A DNA stretch of 64,000 nt from Lachnospiraceae bacterium (GCA_015057555.1 SVEC01000011.1:1-64000), one strand, 5' to 3'. Shown: positions 17,597-28,209, numbered from the stretch's first letter. Program-made: numbers and translations. Notes: a model not told the origin generated them from the letters alone.

Positions 17597-20572
17597 TCAA
17601 CCACCACTATCCTGTTCACTTTGATTATCCATGCTCTCTTCTTCTGGCGGGTTATCTACGGGCGCCTCTGTAGGTGCCTCTGTAGGTGCCTCCGTAGGTG
17701 CCTCTGTTGGTGCCTGAGTTGTTGTTGGCGCCTGGGTTGTAGTCGGAGCTTGTGTAGTTGTCGGTGCCTGTGTAGTTGTCGGCTCTGGCGTTATGCTTCC
17801 ACCACCAATAGGTTCGAATATTGCATGTATAGAATGGTTAGTCTGTACATTGTTAAATTTGTAACTAGTTACTGGTCCAACACTCTGTCCATCTACTAAT
17901 ACATCCTTAATAGTATAACCATTATAAGGTGCTATATAAATTATAGTGTTCTCACCCTTCTTAAGCTTAGTAGTTTGAGTTATAGAACCTCCACTAGTGC
18001 AAGATGTAGATATGGTAAGTTTGCCCTTATCCTTATCCTCTGGATGTAAATCACAGGTATCCTTGGTGTAAGCATAATCATCAGCTGTCTTACCTGTTCC
18101 TACCAATACTTCCTTATGAGTTACTGGGTCCATCTCAACAACAAGCTCTATCGTTTCCTTACATTCCTTTGTAGCAATCTTCTTAGATTCCTTACATAAT
18201 TTTATAAATGTATGTCCAGTACATTTTCCTCCTGGTACAGAATCAACTGCACAGTAATCACCTAATGTTGGACACTTCTCAGTAGGATACTTTCCAGATA
18301 TCTTACATACTGTAGCATAAGTTATACCCTCTGGTCTCTCAAAGTCAACTGAAGGATCATGTCCTTCAAGTATAGCTACCTGATCCATAATATCTCTCCA
18401 CATATACTTATGTGCATTTGAATCATAAAGGGTAATATTGTAATCATAGCCCATCCATATAGATGCTGTGTAATATGGTGACATACCACAGAACCATAGG
18501 TCATATGAGCTTGAGGTTGTACCTGTCTTACCTGCGCAGGTAATGCCTGTAGTCATTCTAGCTGCACCACCAGTACCTGCATTTACAACTGACTTCATAC
18601 CTTCTATAAGCTGCCAAGCAGTAGTCGGCTTCATAGCAACGTGTGTAGTTGGTACAGTATTATCTATAATAACATTTCCATCATAATCAACAACCTTTGA
18701 ATAAAGCACTGGCTTGGTATATATTCCACCATTTGCTATGGCTGCGTAGGCAGCTGTCATCTCATGAGTTGTAACACCGTAGGTAAGACCACCTAATGCT
18801 GTAGACTGAGTGATATCTGAATATATACCACCATCTGCACCTACCTCCTGCTCTACAAGGGTTGTAAAACCGAGCTTCATAAGATACTCGAAGGCAACAT
18901 CTGGGGTAACATCTGTTATGGCCTTAACTGCTATAACGTTCATAGACTGAGCTATACCCTCTCTACAGTTTACATAACCTCTGTAGCTTCCACCCCACCA
19001 GTTATGAACCATACCACCATTATAGTAATAGAACGGCTCATCCTTGTAGGTCTTTGCTAATGAACCCATTCCTGTATCAAAGAGTGGCAAATATGCCGCA
19101 ACAATCTTAAATGTAGAACCCGGCTGTCTCTCCGCTTCAGTAGCTCTGTTAAAGGAAAGGTCACTTGTCTTATCACCCTTACCACCTACCATAGCCTTGA
19201 CATAGCCAGTCTTCTGATCCATAATTGTAAACGCAAACTGTGGCTGTGGAGAGGTTTCATAGGTTTCTGCTATAAAGGTACCATCGGTTTCTATAAGCAT
19301 AGCTTCCATAAAGGTATCAGCAGCCGCTCTAGCCTCATCCTCATTGTTATATATAGGACTATACTTATCATTACCCGTTGCTTCAACAAAGTAATTTACC
19401 AAATGTCCTATCATATAATTATGCTCTGTTACTCCATCACCATCTAATATGGTAAGCTTGTAATCAAGACCCACCTTAGCTGCACTATATACATAGTCAT
19501 CATTATTAATTACATCATCACAGATTTTCTGAATCTCCTTATCCTGAACAGAATATATAGAAAATCCCTCTGTGTATATCATCATAGATGCCTGTTCCTC
19601 AGTACATCCATATATCTCCATCAAATCATTTTTAAGCTGAATAAGAATAGCATCCTCATAATATGTGTAGGTAGAATCTGATGCCTGCTGATTATCGTAC
19701 TCAATCTTGATTCTAGCATATACATCATCCGCCATAGCAACCTGATACTGACCATCTGTTATATAACCAAGTTCAAGCATCTTATCAAGAACGTCCTCAC
19801 GTCTGTAAGAATTTTCCTCTGGGAAAATAACTGGGTCAAATTGGCTAGGGTTCTTAGTAATACCTGCAATAACAGCTATCTCTGAAATAGTAAGCTCATC
19901 CATTGACTTTCCAAAGTAAAGCTCTGATGCCGCCTGAATACCATGAGCACCTCTTCCAAGGTAGATTGTATTAAGATAATACTCAACTATCTGCTCCTTA
20001 GTATACTTTTTCTCAAGCTCAAGAGCCAGATACTGCTCCTGGAATTTTCTCTCCAGCTTATCTAAAAAGGTTGTCTCATCCATACCAACATTAAACACGT
20101 GATTCTTAATAAGCTGCTGAGTTATGGTAGATGCACCCTCATCAAAATTACCTGAAGCAATACCCTTAACACCAGCTCTAAGAATACCCTTAACATCAAT
20201 ACCATTATGAGACCAAAATCTTTCATCCTCAATGGCTACAAAGGCATTGACATACATCTCAGGAATATCCTCATAGTAAACATACTCTCTGTTAGAACCA
20301 TAGGTAGAAAGTTCCTTCTCGACATTGCCATCAGCGTCATACAGATATGACTTAAAGCCCTTAGGAATAATGCTTATCTCGTTAATATCCGGTGCATTAT
20401 CAAGGACACCCTTAAGCATACCAAAGCCTGCTCCTGCACAGGCGATTACCAAAGTAACCAAGCCTACCAGCAAAACCTTAAATATGCTTACCAACAACTT
20501 TCTACTATTTCTCTGTGTTTTTGAGACCAGCTTTCTCTGTTTTTTTACTGTCTCGTGTTTTGAATAGCTCAC
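17597..20572 (-). CDS. Class A penicillin-binding protein (PBP1A-type) with C-terminal extracellular repeat domain and Thr/Pro-rich tail
   Basis: Transglycosylase EDERFWSHNGID, STITQQL; transpeptidase RQPGSTFKI, SMN, KTGTT; GTG start at 20572 behind GGGAGG. Confidence 0.95.
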   Translation of the reverse strand: MSYSKHETVKKQRKLVSKTQRNSRKLLVSIFKVLLVGLVTLVIACAGAGFGMLKGVLDNAPDINEISIIPKGFKSYLYDADGNVEKELSTYGSNREYVYYEDIPEMYVNAFVAIEDERFWSHNGIDVKGILRAGVKGIASGNFDEGASTITQQLIKNHVFNVGMDETTFLDKLERKFQEQYLALELEKKYTKEQIVEYYLNTIYLGRGAHGIQAASELYFGKSMDELTISEIAVIAGITKNPSQFDPVIFPEENSYRREDVLDKMLELGYITDGQYQVAMADDVYARIKIEYDNQQASDSTYTYYEDAILIQLKNDLMEIYGCTEEQASMMIYTEGFSIYSVQDKEIQKICDDVINNDDYVYSAAKVGLDYKLTILDGDGVTEHNYMIGHLVNYFVEATGNDKYSPIYNNEDEARAAADTFMEAMLIETDGTFIAETYETSPQPQFAFTIMDQKTGYVKAMVGGKGDKTSDLSFNRATEAERQPGSTFKIVAAYLPLFDTGMGSLAKTYKDEPFYYYNGGMVHNWWGGSYRGYVNCREGIAQSMNVIAVKAITDVTPDVAFEYLMKLGFTTLVEQEVGADGGIYSDITQSTALGGLTYGVTTHEMTAAYAAIANGGIYTKPVLYSKVVDYDGNVIIDNTVPTTHVAMKPTTAWQLIEGMKSVVNAGTGGAARMTTGITCAGKTGTTSSSYDLWFCGMSPYYTASIWMGYDYNITLYDSNAHKYMWRDIMDQVAILEGHDPSVDFERPEGITYATVCKISGKYPTEKCPTLGDYCAVDSVPGGKCTGHTFIKLCKESKKIATKECKETIELVVEMDPVTHKEVLVGTGKTADDYAYTKDTCDLHPEDKDKGKLTISTSCTSGGSITQTTKLKKGENTIIYIAPYNGYTIKDVLVDGQSVGPVTSYKFNNVQTNHSIHAIFEPIGGGSITPEPTTTQAPTTTQAPTTTQAPTTTQAPTEAPTEAPTEAPTEAPVDNPPEEESMDNQSEQDSGG
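17661..17784 (-). repeat. Short tandem repeats encoding (TTTQAP)n and (TEAP)n
   Basis: 12-bp units GTAGGTGCCTCT and 18-bp variants; protein TTTQAPTTTQAPTTTQAPTTTQAPTEAPTEAPTEAPTEAP. Confidence 0.9.
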
Positions 20573-20669
20573 AGTGCTACCTCCCTTTTTATCGGATAAA
20601 TCCAAAATTCAATTATTAACATTTCTCCAAAAAAATATTATACCACTGAATTCCAATATTTACAAGCCT

Positions 20670-22217
20670 TTACACAAGCTTAGAAAACTCCTCCAAATTC
20701 CAAACCTTGTCAACCAAGCCTTCATAAAAATCTGGCTCATGGCAAACTATAAGTACAGCACCCTTGTACTCCTTAAGTGCTCTTTTTAGTTCTTCCTTTG
20801 CGTCCACATCTAAGTGGTTGGTAGGCTCGTCCAATAGGAGAATATTAGTTTCTCTATTTATAAGCTTACAAAGTCTAACCTTAGCCTGTTCTCCCCCCGA
20901 AAGCACTTTAACTAAGCTTTCTATATGCTTAGTGGTAAGTCCACATTTTGCCAAAGCACTTCTAACCTCGTACTGGCTATATGAAGGGAACTCCTGCCAT
21001 ATCTCTTCTATACAGGTGTTATTTGTGCCCTCTAGCTCCTGCTCAAAATATCCTATAGAAAGATAATCCCCTAGCTGAGCCTTGCCGGATACCGGCGGAA
21101 TAAGTCCTAACACACTCTTAAGAAATGTTGTCTTTCCGATACCATTTGTACCGACTATGGCAATCTTCTCTCCTCTTTCCATACGAAGATTAATAGGCTT
21201 TGAAAGCACCTTGTCTCCATATCCAAGCACCAAATCAGTTGTCTCAAATACAACCTTGCCGGTAGCTCTGGCATTTATGAAGTTAAATTCTGGCTTTGGC
21301 TTATCCTTAGCCAGCTCTATAACCTCCATCTTATCCAACTTCTTTTGTCTGGACATAGCCATGTTTCTAGTAGCTACACGAGCCTTATTTCTAGCTACGA
21401 AATCTTTAAGATCTTCTATTTCCTTTTGTTGCTTCTTATAAGCTGCCTCTAGCTGTTGCTTCTTCATCTCGTGAACCTCAAGGAACTTATCATAATCTCC
21501 TACATAACGATTAAGCTCCTGGTTTTCCACGTGATATATAAGATTAACAACACTATTTAGGAAAGGAATATCATGAGAAATAAGAATAAATGCATTCTCA
21601 TAATCCTGAAGATATCTCTTAAGCCATTCTATATGGTTGGCATCAAGATAGTTTGTTGGCTCATCTAAAAGTAAAATATCTGGTTTCTCAAGAAGTAACT
21701 TCGCAAGAAGAATTTTAGTTCTCTGGCCACCACTTAACAAAGTAACATCTGTATCCAGTCCCAATGGAAGAATCTCAAATGCTCTGGCAACCTCCTCCAC
21801 TTTAGAATCTATGATATAAAAATCATTGCTGTTAAGAAGGTCCTGTAGAGTCCCCAGTTCCTCCATAAGAGCATCCATATCATCTCCTGCTTCTCCAAGC
21901 ATATCACATATCTCATTAATTCTTGCCTCTATAGCAAATAAATATTCAAAAGCAGATCTTAAAACATCTCCTATAGTCATACCTTCCTTAAGTACAGTAT
22001 GCTGGTCTAAATAACCTACTCTAACATTCTTAGCCCACTCCACGTTACCTTCATCAGGCATAAGCTTTCCGGTAACAATATTCATAAAGGTAGATTTACC
22101 CTCACCATTGGCTCCCACAAAGCCAATATGCTCTCCCTTTAGAAGTCTGAAGGACACATCCTTAAATATAGCTCTATCTCCAAATCCGTGACTTAAATTC
22201 GATACATTTAAAATCAT
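20670..22217 (-). CDS. ABC-F family ATP-binding protein
   Basis: Two ABC domains (GANGEGKST/LSGGQRTKILLAKLLLEKPDILLLDEPTNYLD; GTNGIGKTT/LSGGEQAKVRLCKL), no TM. Confidence 0.95.
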   Translation of the reverse strand: MILNVSNLSHGFGDRAIFKDVSFRLLKGEHIGFVGANGEGKSTFMNIVTGKLMPDEGNVEWAKNVRVGYLDQHTVLKEGMTIGDVLRSAFEYLFAIEARINEICDMLGEAGDDMDALMEELGTLQDLLNSNDFYIIDSKVEEVARAFEILPLGLDTDVTLLSGGQRTKILLAKLLLEKPDILLLDEPTNYLDANHIEWLKRYLQDYENAFILISHDIPFLNSVVNLIYHVENQELNRYVGDYDKFLEVHEMKKQQLEAAYKKQQKEIEDLKDFVARNKARVATRNMAMSRQKKLDKMEVIELAKDKPKPEFNFINARATGKVVFETTDLVLGYGDKVLSKPINLRMERGEKIAIVGTNGIGKTTFLKSVLGLIPPVSGKAQLGDYLSIGYFEQELEGTNNTCIEEIWQEFPSYSQYEVRSALAKCGLTTKHIESLVKVLSGGEQAKVRLCKLINRETNILLLDEPTNHLDVDAKEELKRALKEYKGAVLIVCHEPDFYEGLVDKVWNLEEFSKLV

Positions 22218-22384
22218 TTTAATCTCTCTCCTAAGTAATGTTTTACTGATACGTAATCATAACACAAGAAAATTAATATTTCTATAAAAATAGTAGAAAA
22301 ATAGTGCGATTTTTTGTGTCAATTTTTCTTATATTATGTTATACTTCTTATAAGTATGAAATTTCTACCAAGGAGGTTCAATAT

Positions 22385-23473
22385 ATGCGTGGTTTCATTG
22401 GCACAAGCCAGTCTGACAATATAAGTGAAGCTGTAGAACAGGCAACCAAGGGAATAAAAAAAGCTGACCTGCTTATTCTTATAGCTCCATTCATAAAAGC
22501 CGAGAAATCTGCAGAATATCTAGCAGAAAAATACCCTGGCACTCCTATAATAGGCACCACCAGTGCCTCATATACTGCAAAGGGCATAGATGATTCAAGC
22601 ATTATGGTTATAGCCTTTGCTGGTGTAACAGTTGCCACAGGAGTTATCACTAATACTCGTAAGACACCTGTTACCTCCATATTAGAATTTGAGGAAACCC
22701 TAAACTCCATAGAGCCAGAAGCAGAGAACACTGTATGCTTGGAGTTTAATACCGGTAACGAGGAAAAACTTTTAGCCACTATTAATTCAGTGCTTAAACG
22801 ATATGATATTAGTCTAGCCGGCTCTTCAGCCTATGGAACTCCTTTAGGAGATAAAAATCAGATTATATATAACGGTAAGCTTATGGCTGACACTGCAGTT
22901 TATGCATTTGTAAAGAACAATGCCGGCAGAATTATAGTGGGCAAAGAAAACATTTATAAACGACTTAGTGAAAAGCCACATTTCGCAACTCTAGTAGATA
23001 GAAACACAAAAACCTTGTTCCAGCTAGATGATATTCCTGCCCACGAGATATACACTGCAGAAACCGGTGTAGAAAAGGAAGGCATCGTAGAGAATATGTT
23101 GGTTAATCCTTTGGGACGAGCTGCAGGTGAAGACACATTTATTACCGCTACTAGTTCTCTTGATATGAACGGTGTTATGTTTAATGGCAAGGCAGTATTT
23201 GAGAATGAAACCATATACATTATGGAGCCGGATGATATTGGTGAAATAAGCATGTCCACAATAGAAGACATTATGGACAATCTTAACAGTACATCTTTTA
23301 CACTTTGCTTTGATAGTGTTAATAGATTTAGATACATAGCAGGTATAGGTTACTTAGACCAATACCTTACTAACTTATCACAGCTTGGTACCTACGCAGG
23401 AATTATGGGTGTTGGTGAGCAGATTAATAACCAGCACGTCAACCAGACACTTGTATATGTTACATTCGAATAA
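22385..23473 (+). CDS. FIST domain (FIST_N/FIST_C) signal transduction protein
   Basis: [35 protein letters not shown]...; AAGGAGG before ATG at 22385. Confidence 0.85.
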   Translation: MRGFIGTSQSDNISEAVEQATKGIKKADLLILIAPFIKAEKSAEYLAEKYPGTPIIGTTSASYTAKGIDDSSIMVIAFAGVTVATGVITNTRKTPVTSILEFEETLNSIEPEAENTVCLEFNTGNEEKLLATINSVLKRYDISLAGSSAYGTPLGDKNQIIYNGKLMADTAVYAFVKNNAGRIIVGKENIYKRLSEKPHFATLVDRNTKTLFQLDDIPAHEIYTAETGVEKEGIVENMLVNPLGRAAGEDTFITATSSLDMNGVMFNGKAVFENETIYIMEPDDIGEISMSTIEDIMDNLNSTSFTLCFDSVNRFRYIAGIGYLDQYLTNLSQLGTYAGIMGVGEQINNQHVNQTLVYVTFE

Positions 23474-23484
23474 AGGAGGCAATT

Positions 23485-24465
23485 ATGGCTATTATAGAAT
23501 TTAACTTCAGAAAAAAAGATGAGACCCACGCAGTACCTCTAGAGACAGTAAGTGGTAATGCTATCAAGGAAAGCTTAGCACCAGTAAGCTATATCACCAA
23601 GTCTCTCCGCGAGAATAGAAAATCACTTATCGACCATGACATAAGCACTCACGAGCAGCTTGAAGGTATTCAGGGTTCTTTTGAAACCATATTAGAACAG
23701 TCAGACCAGATAGTTGAAAGTATGGATACCATCAAATCCAAGGTTAATAATATCGTGGACGTATCCTCTCAGATTGAGGGCAGCGTTAACGAGGTTCTTG
23801 ATACAACAGCTCAGGCCAGTGAAAATGTAGACAGTATCCAAGAAAGCTCAGCTGAGGTTATTAAGGACTTCGAAAAGGTTGGTGATGTTCTTAATAAGTT
23901 CCAAAGCAGTTTCCATGAGATACAGGAAACCATGTCAGGTATCATAGGTATTGCCAACCAAACTAATATGCTCTCTCTTAACGCTTCAATCGAGGCTGCC
24001 AGAGCCGGTGAGCACGGCTTAGGTTTTTCAGTTGTAGCAACTGAGGTTAGCGACCTTGCTTCACAGATCAAGAAGCTAGTGGATGCTGTTAACAGTAATA
24101 TGAGCTTGCTTCAGTCAGATGTTAAGGCTCTTCACGAGTCTATGGCAACAGCTACTAAGATGCTTGAGAAGGAGCAGGAACAGGTTGCTCAGACCACTGT
24201 TCTCTTCAACAACATCAAGGAATCCGTAAGTGGTGTTATAGAGGTTCAGAGAGCCATCGCAGAGTGTGTAGATGATTGTAACGTAGCTGCAGATGCTATC
24301 CAGGCAGATATCATAAGCGCAAAAGATAATTACGTAGAGGTTGCCGGCAACGTAGACCAAATCTCTACAGACATCTCTAACAGAAGTCAGATATATGAGG
24401 AGATGGCAAATCTTCTTGACCAGGCAGATCCTATAATTGATGAGGTTATAGCGAATAACAGATAA
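23485..24465 (+). CDS. Soluble methyl-accepting chemotaxis-type protein
   Basis: Signalling hairpin [40 protein letters not shown]; no TM segment. Confidence 0.93.
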   Translation: MAIIEFNFRKKDETHAVPLETVSGNAIKESLAPVSYITKSLRENRKSLIDHDISTHEQLEGIQGSFETILEQSDQIVESMDTIKSKVNNIVDVSSQIEGSVNEVLDTTAQASENVDSIQESSAEVIKDFEKVGDVLNKFQSSFHEIQETMSGIIGIANQTNMLSLNASIEAARAGEHGLGFSVVATEVSDLASQIKKLVDAVNSNMSLLQSDVKALHESMATATKMLEKEQEQVAQTTVLFNNIKESVSGVIEVQRAIAECVDDCNVAADAIQADIISAKDNYVEVAGNVDQISTDISNRSQIYEEMANLLDQADPIIDEVIANNR

Positions 24466-24476
24466 ACACAACGCAT

Positions 24477-24520
24477 AAAGAGCTTTCCCCTACACCAACG
24501 GTGTAAATGGAAAGCTCTTT
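24477..24520. terminator. Bidirectional terminator
   Basis: AAAGAGCTTTCC/GGAAAGCTCTTT stem with inner TACACC/GGTGTA between convergent genes. Confidence 0.85.
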
Positions 24521-24521
24521 T

Positions 24522-25208
24522 TTATATTATCTCACACACATCACGAACAACCTTATCCATCAATGTATATATGTGCTCTAATTCAAAGACCTTTAAATTC
24601 TTCTTTATGATACTATCTCTACTATCATAAAGCTTATTCATCTTTTCTATCATCTCTGACAAACGCTTTGCTACCTGTTCCTTATCTATCTCCTCCACGG
24701 TTACACAGGACAAGTCGCATTCACCTATTTTTATAAATGGATATCTATCAAATATATAAGGATATATTCTGTCATAATCTCCATAGTACATATCTTCTGA
24801 CAAAAATGTCTCTCGGTCATATATCTGATTATCCCTTTTCAACTTTATAAACTTTACCTTATCATATCCATTCTCCTGCTGCATATCCTGGTCTAGCAAT
24901 ATAAAGTTATTTTGCCAGTACTCCTTTACAAACAAGTTATCCAGCAATAGATGTGTGTAATATCCTAATACAAATGGATCATTTAGTCTATCACCATATT
25001 TCTTAAGAAAATCATCTACATTAGGTATTCTATTCAGGTTCTTGTATGTTTCATCATCCCAGAAATGGCTCTCCTTCTTTGCTGTTCTAGCCATAGCATC
25101 TGGAATAATATTTCCTAGGAGAAAGGCATCTTTAAAGGAGGACTCAGATATGCCTTTCTCCCCTATTACTCTAGAACCAACTGCCATATGAATTACATAA
25201 CCTGGCAT
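24522..25208 (-). CDS. Zinc-dependent phospholipase C family-like protein
   Basis: MPGYVIHMAVGSRV...LLGNIIPDAM...FVLGYYTHLLLDNLF. Confidence 0.75.
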   Translation of the reverse strand: MPGYVIHMAVGSRVIGEKGISESSFKDAFLLGNIIPDAMARTAKKESHFWDDETYKNLNRIPNVDDFLKKYGDRLNDPFVLGYYTHLLLDNLFVKEYWQNNFILLDQDMQQENGYDKVKFIKLKRDNQIYDRETFLSEDMYYGDYDRIYPYIFDRYPFIKIGECDLSCVTVEEIDKEQVAKRLSEMIEKMNKLYDSRDSIIKKNLKVFELEHIYTLMDKVVRDVCEII

Positions 25209-25948
25209 ATTTTAACTCCTCTAAATACATCATCATCCAAATAGATATTACTTAAGCTAATCTTCCTACCTCTGCTTGAGGTATATGCTTCGATAGGGAT
25301 AATATTACTCTTATGTGATTTAGTCTCTTCGTAGTATCTATCATCTTCATCAAGCCTTTCCATAGCATTTATACTATCTAAGGTATGGAATAACAAGCCT
25401 GACAAAACGTGTTTGATATACTTAATCTTATCAGTCTCACCTCTAAGATTCTCCTCTGTGCTACCATGCACTCTCTTTCTATCTATACATCTAACGAATA
25501 TATCTGACTTACAGCCTAAGCTCTTCTTGCTAAACACTCTCTCAAACTGTTCTAAAAGCTTAACTCTGTCATAGATTGTATAATCCACATCTCCTGACAG
25601 TGTTTCTCCTATAGCAACAGCGTATACATAGGTTCCTGACTTGATTCTAAGATGTGATAAGAATGTAAGTACCGCCAATGATATACCCCATCTATGTGCA
25701 GGAAAAACTATACCTACACTATCTGCATTAATAAGCTCTCCACTATATTCTGTGTACTTCATAACCTTGCAGCCAGGTACACTCCTCTTAATATGATCTA
25801 CTATTTCTATACCAGCATCCATCTTATTAAAATGTCCTTTAAGTGGAGTATCCTCTAACTCTGACACATAAAATATATAATTATTGTACTTTCTATCTAA
25901 TATTTGTCCTTTGTCTCCCATTACCTTACCTCCTGACAAGCGATTCAT
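25193..25948 (-). CDS. Flavodoxin-like domain protein
   Basis: IEIVDHIKRSVPGC...VGIVFPAHRWGISLAVLTFLSHL pattern. Confidence 0.55.
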   Translation of the reverse strand: MNRLSGGKVMGDKGQILDRKYNNYIFYVSELEDTPLKGHFNKMDAGIEIVDHIKRSVPGCKVMKYTEYSGELINADSVGIVFPAHRWGISLAVLTFLSHLRIKSGTYVYAVAIGETLSGDVDYTIYDRVKLLEQFERVFSKKSLGCKSDIFVRCIDRKRVHGSTEENLRGETDKIKYIKHVLSGLLFHTLDSINAMERLDEDDRYYEETKSHKSNIIPIEAYTSSRGRKISLSNIYLDDDVFRGVKICQVM

Positions 25949-26552
25949 AAAATGTTCTAAATGAATATCTAAGATATTCCTTCTTGTTCATATTCAGACT
26001 TTCATCTAGTTCATCTTTTCTTCGCTCTGCCACCTGAATAATTCCACTTATAGCTGACCATACATAAAGTACTGTTGGCTGCAAATCAATATCTGCCCTG
26101 ATCTTTCTAGTAGCCATTCCCTTTTCGAGAAATTCCTTGATAAGACCTGTAAGCTCTCTACCAACCTTATCATCCCTTAAGATAGGCTTTTTTCTACTAT
26201 TAGTAGTTTTCTCCTCTCCCATAAGACTGGCATAATACTTAGGATACTTCTCTTCAAAATTCACTAGACAGTCACACATCTTATAGTAACTATCCTCAAA
26301 ATCAGAAGAATCTTGAATACACATCTCCAGCTCTCCTATAAGGATACCTGTGTAGTCCTCAACTATTGAATTGTAGATTTCTTCCTTGCTCTTGAAGTAT
26401 ACATAAATCGTAGACTTACTATAATCTGCATACTTAGCTATATCATCCATAGTTGTCTGTTCTACCCCCTTGGTTTCAAACAACTCCTTTGCTGCAGATA
26501 TAATATTGTCACGATTAAACTGCTCCAGAGCTTCCTTTTTTCTTGCGCCCAT
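25926..26552 (-). CDS. TetR/AcrR family transcriptional regulator
   Basis: NIISAAKELFETKGVEQTTMDDIAKYADYSKSTIYVYFKSKEEIYNSIV. Confidence 0.95.
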   Translation of the reverse strand: MGARKKEALEQFNRDNIISAAKELFETKGVEQTTMDDIAKYADYSKSTIYVYFKSKEEIYNSIVEDYTGILIGELEMCIQDSSDFEDSYYKMCDCLVNFEEKYPKYYASLMGEEKTTNSRKKPILRDDKVGRELTGLIKEFLEKGMATRKIRADIDLQPTVLYVWSAISGIIQVAERRKDELDESLNMNKKEYLRYSFRTFYESLVRR

Positions 26553-26566
26553 TAGAACCCCTAAAC

Positions 26567-26700
26567 AATCAAACTAATAGTTCGATTATCATACTACAAT
26601 CATACTCGCAGTATATATATCGTACTTTTAGTTTGATAATTTTACATATATTTTTCTTTTTGTACTAACATATTTTAAATTGTACTCCTAGTTCGATTAA
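26567..26700. promoter_or_regulatory. Candidate TetR operator region with three TAGTTYGAT motifs
   Basis: Palindrome AATCAAACTA-A-TAGTTCGATT (26567-26587), TAGTTTGAT (26629-26637), TAGTTCGATTAA (26689-26700). Confidence 0.55.
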
Positions 26701-27422
26701 ATGTCAATAATTTTTCTCATATTTGTTAATAATCTTTTCTCCATACGACTTACCTGAACTTGACTTATGCCCATTTCCTTAGCTACCTGAGTCTGTGTCT
26801 TATCCTGGAAGTATCTCATCTCTATCAGCTTTTTCTCCCTTTCATCCAAACTATCCAACACCTGTTCAACCAGCATCCGGTTAATTACTTCCTCTGATTC
26901 CACTCCATTTTTTTCCTCATCCACGTATTTATCCACTAGATACATCTCGCTTCCCTCACTGGAATATGCAGTTTGATATATGGACTCTATTTCTCTATTT
27001 GCCTCTGTGGCCATAACTATTTCCTCTATAGTTAGTCCTGTCATCTGAGCTATTTCCTCTATAGTCGCTTCTCTACAGAACCTTGTATTTAGTTCCTCCC
27101 TAGCCTTACTAATTTTGTATCCATTTTGCTTTAGTATTCTTGACACCTTAATCATGCCATTATCTCTCAAGAATCTCTTAATCTCACCTGATATTAGGGG
27201 TACCGCATAGGTTGAAAATTGAACCTGAAAATTGGCATCGAACCTATCTATCGCTTTTAAAAGTCCTATGCAGCCTATCTGAAATATTTCTTCTAGGTCG
27301 TATCCACGACCCATAAAACGTCTGGCTATACTCCAAACTAATCCCTCATTATCTGAAACTATCTTTTCCTTAGCTGACTTATCCCCACTTTTTGCTAGTT
27401 CAAATAGCTTCAATTCATTCAT
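26697..27422 (-). CDS. sigF: Sporulation sigma factor SigF
   Basis: Sigma-70 regions 2-4 (FQIGCIGLLKAIDRFD, TQTQVAKEMGISQVQVSRMEKR); spoIIA operon context. Confidence 0.95.
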   Translation of the reverse strand: MNELKLFELAKSGDKSAKEKIVSDNEGLVWSIARRFMGRGYDLEEIFQIGCIGLLKAIDRFDANFQVQFSTYAVPLISGEIKRFLRDNGMIKVSRILKQNGYKISKAREELNTRFCREATIEEIAQMTGLTIEEIVMATEANREIESIYQTAYSSEGSEMYLVDKYVDEEKNGVESEEVINRMLVEQVLDSLDEREKKLIEMRYFQDKTQTQVAKEMGISQVQVSRMEKRLLTNMRKIIDI

Positions 27423-27866
27423 CTATTCAAAATGATGCTTAACTACACCAATCTCCTTCCACATTTTTACCACTGTTCCAAGCCCTACTGTAGACTGTAC
27501 CTCCAGCTTGTCCATGAAAGCTTCCATAAAAGAAAATCCCATACCACTGCGATCCTCCTTGGGTCTTGTGGTATACATTGGTTCCATAGCTTTCTTGACA
27601 TCTGGTATTCCACATCCATCATCTCGAATTTCTATGTATACACTTTTTCCTTCCACCTTAGCTAGAATTGTTATCCTTCCATCCCCACCCTCGTATCCGT
27701 GAATTATAGAATTAGTCACTGCCTCAGAAACAGCTGTTTTAACATCTGACACCTCCTCTAATGTAGGATTAGTACTGGCTATAAATGCAGCCACCACCAT
27801 CCTGGCAAAGGACTCGTTCATGGCCACACTTTTAAATTCCACAATCATTTCGTTAGTATTATTCAT
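27423..27866 (-). CDS. spoIIAB: Anti-sigma F factor SpoIIAB
   Basis: TAVSEAVTNSIIHGYEG, RDDGCGIPDVKKAMEPMYTT, GMGFSFMEAFMD. Confidence 0.96.
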   Translation of the reverse strand: MNNTNEMIVEFKSVAMNESFARMVVAAFIASTNPTLEEVSDVKTAVSEAVTNSIIHGYEGGDGRITILAKVEGKSVYIEIRDDGCGIPDVKKAMEPMYTTRPKEDRSGMGFSFMEAFMDKLEVQSTVGLGTVVKMWKEIGVVKHHFE

Positions 27867-28209
27867 AGTATCCTCCCTTAACCATTTCCTTTATTATGTC
27901 CTCCTTTGTATTCTTCTTTTTAATAATGGTATATATACCGGAAAGCTTTAACAGCTTGTCTATGGTTGGACTTACATTTACCACAAAGGTTTCTCCGCCC
28001 TTATCGTGAATCCTTCTGAACCTCCCTGTTATAAGTCCTATACCTGAGCTATCCATAAATTTTGTATTTGAAAAATCAAATATTAAATAATTTATCTGTT
28101 CCTTTGAAAAAGTGTTTTCCGTTTTCCTCTTTAGCTTGTCCGCATAGTAATGATCTAACTCCTGTGGTAAATAGTAGATAAATACACCGTTTTTGTATTG
28201 ATAATCCAT
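27859..28209 (-). CDS. spoIIAA: Anti-sigma F factor antagonist SpoIIAA
   Basis: STAS domain; FDFSNTKFMDSSGIGLITGRFR. Confidence 0.95.
   Translation of the reverse strand: MDYQYKNGVFIYYLPQELDHYYADKLKRKTENTFSKEQINYLIFDFSNTKFMDSSGIGLITGRFRRIHDKGGETFVVNVSPTIDKLLKLSGIYTIIKKKNTKEDIIKEMVKGGYYE

Noticed and set aside
17661-17784. Short regular repeats as a possible CRISPR
   Set aside because: Units are 12-18 bp, contiguous without spacers, and encode TTTQAP/TEAP in frame. No CRISPR array seen anywhere in the window.
17540-17899. Plus-strand Cys/Arg/Leu-rich ORF (LCRCLCRCLRRCLCWC...)
   Set aside because: Antisense of the Thr/Pro repeat coding tail of the PBP; composition is an artefact of the tandem repeat.
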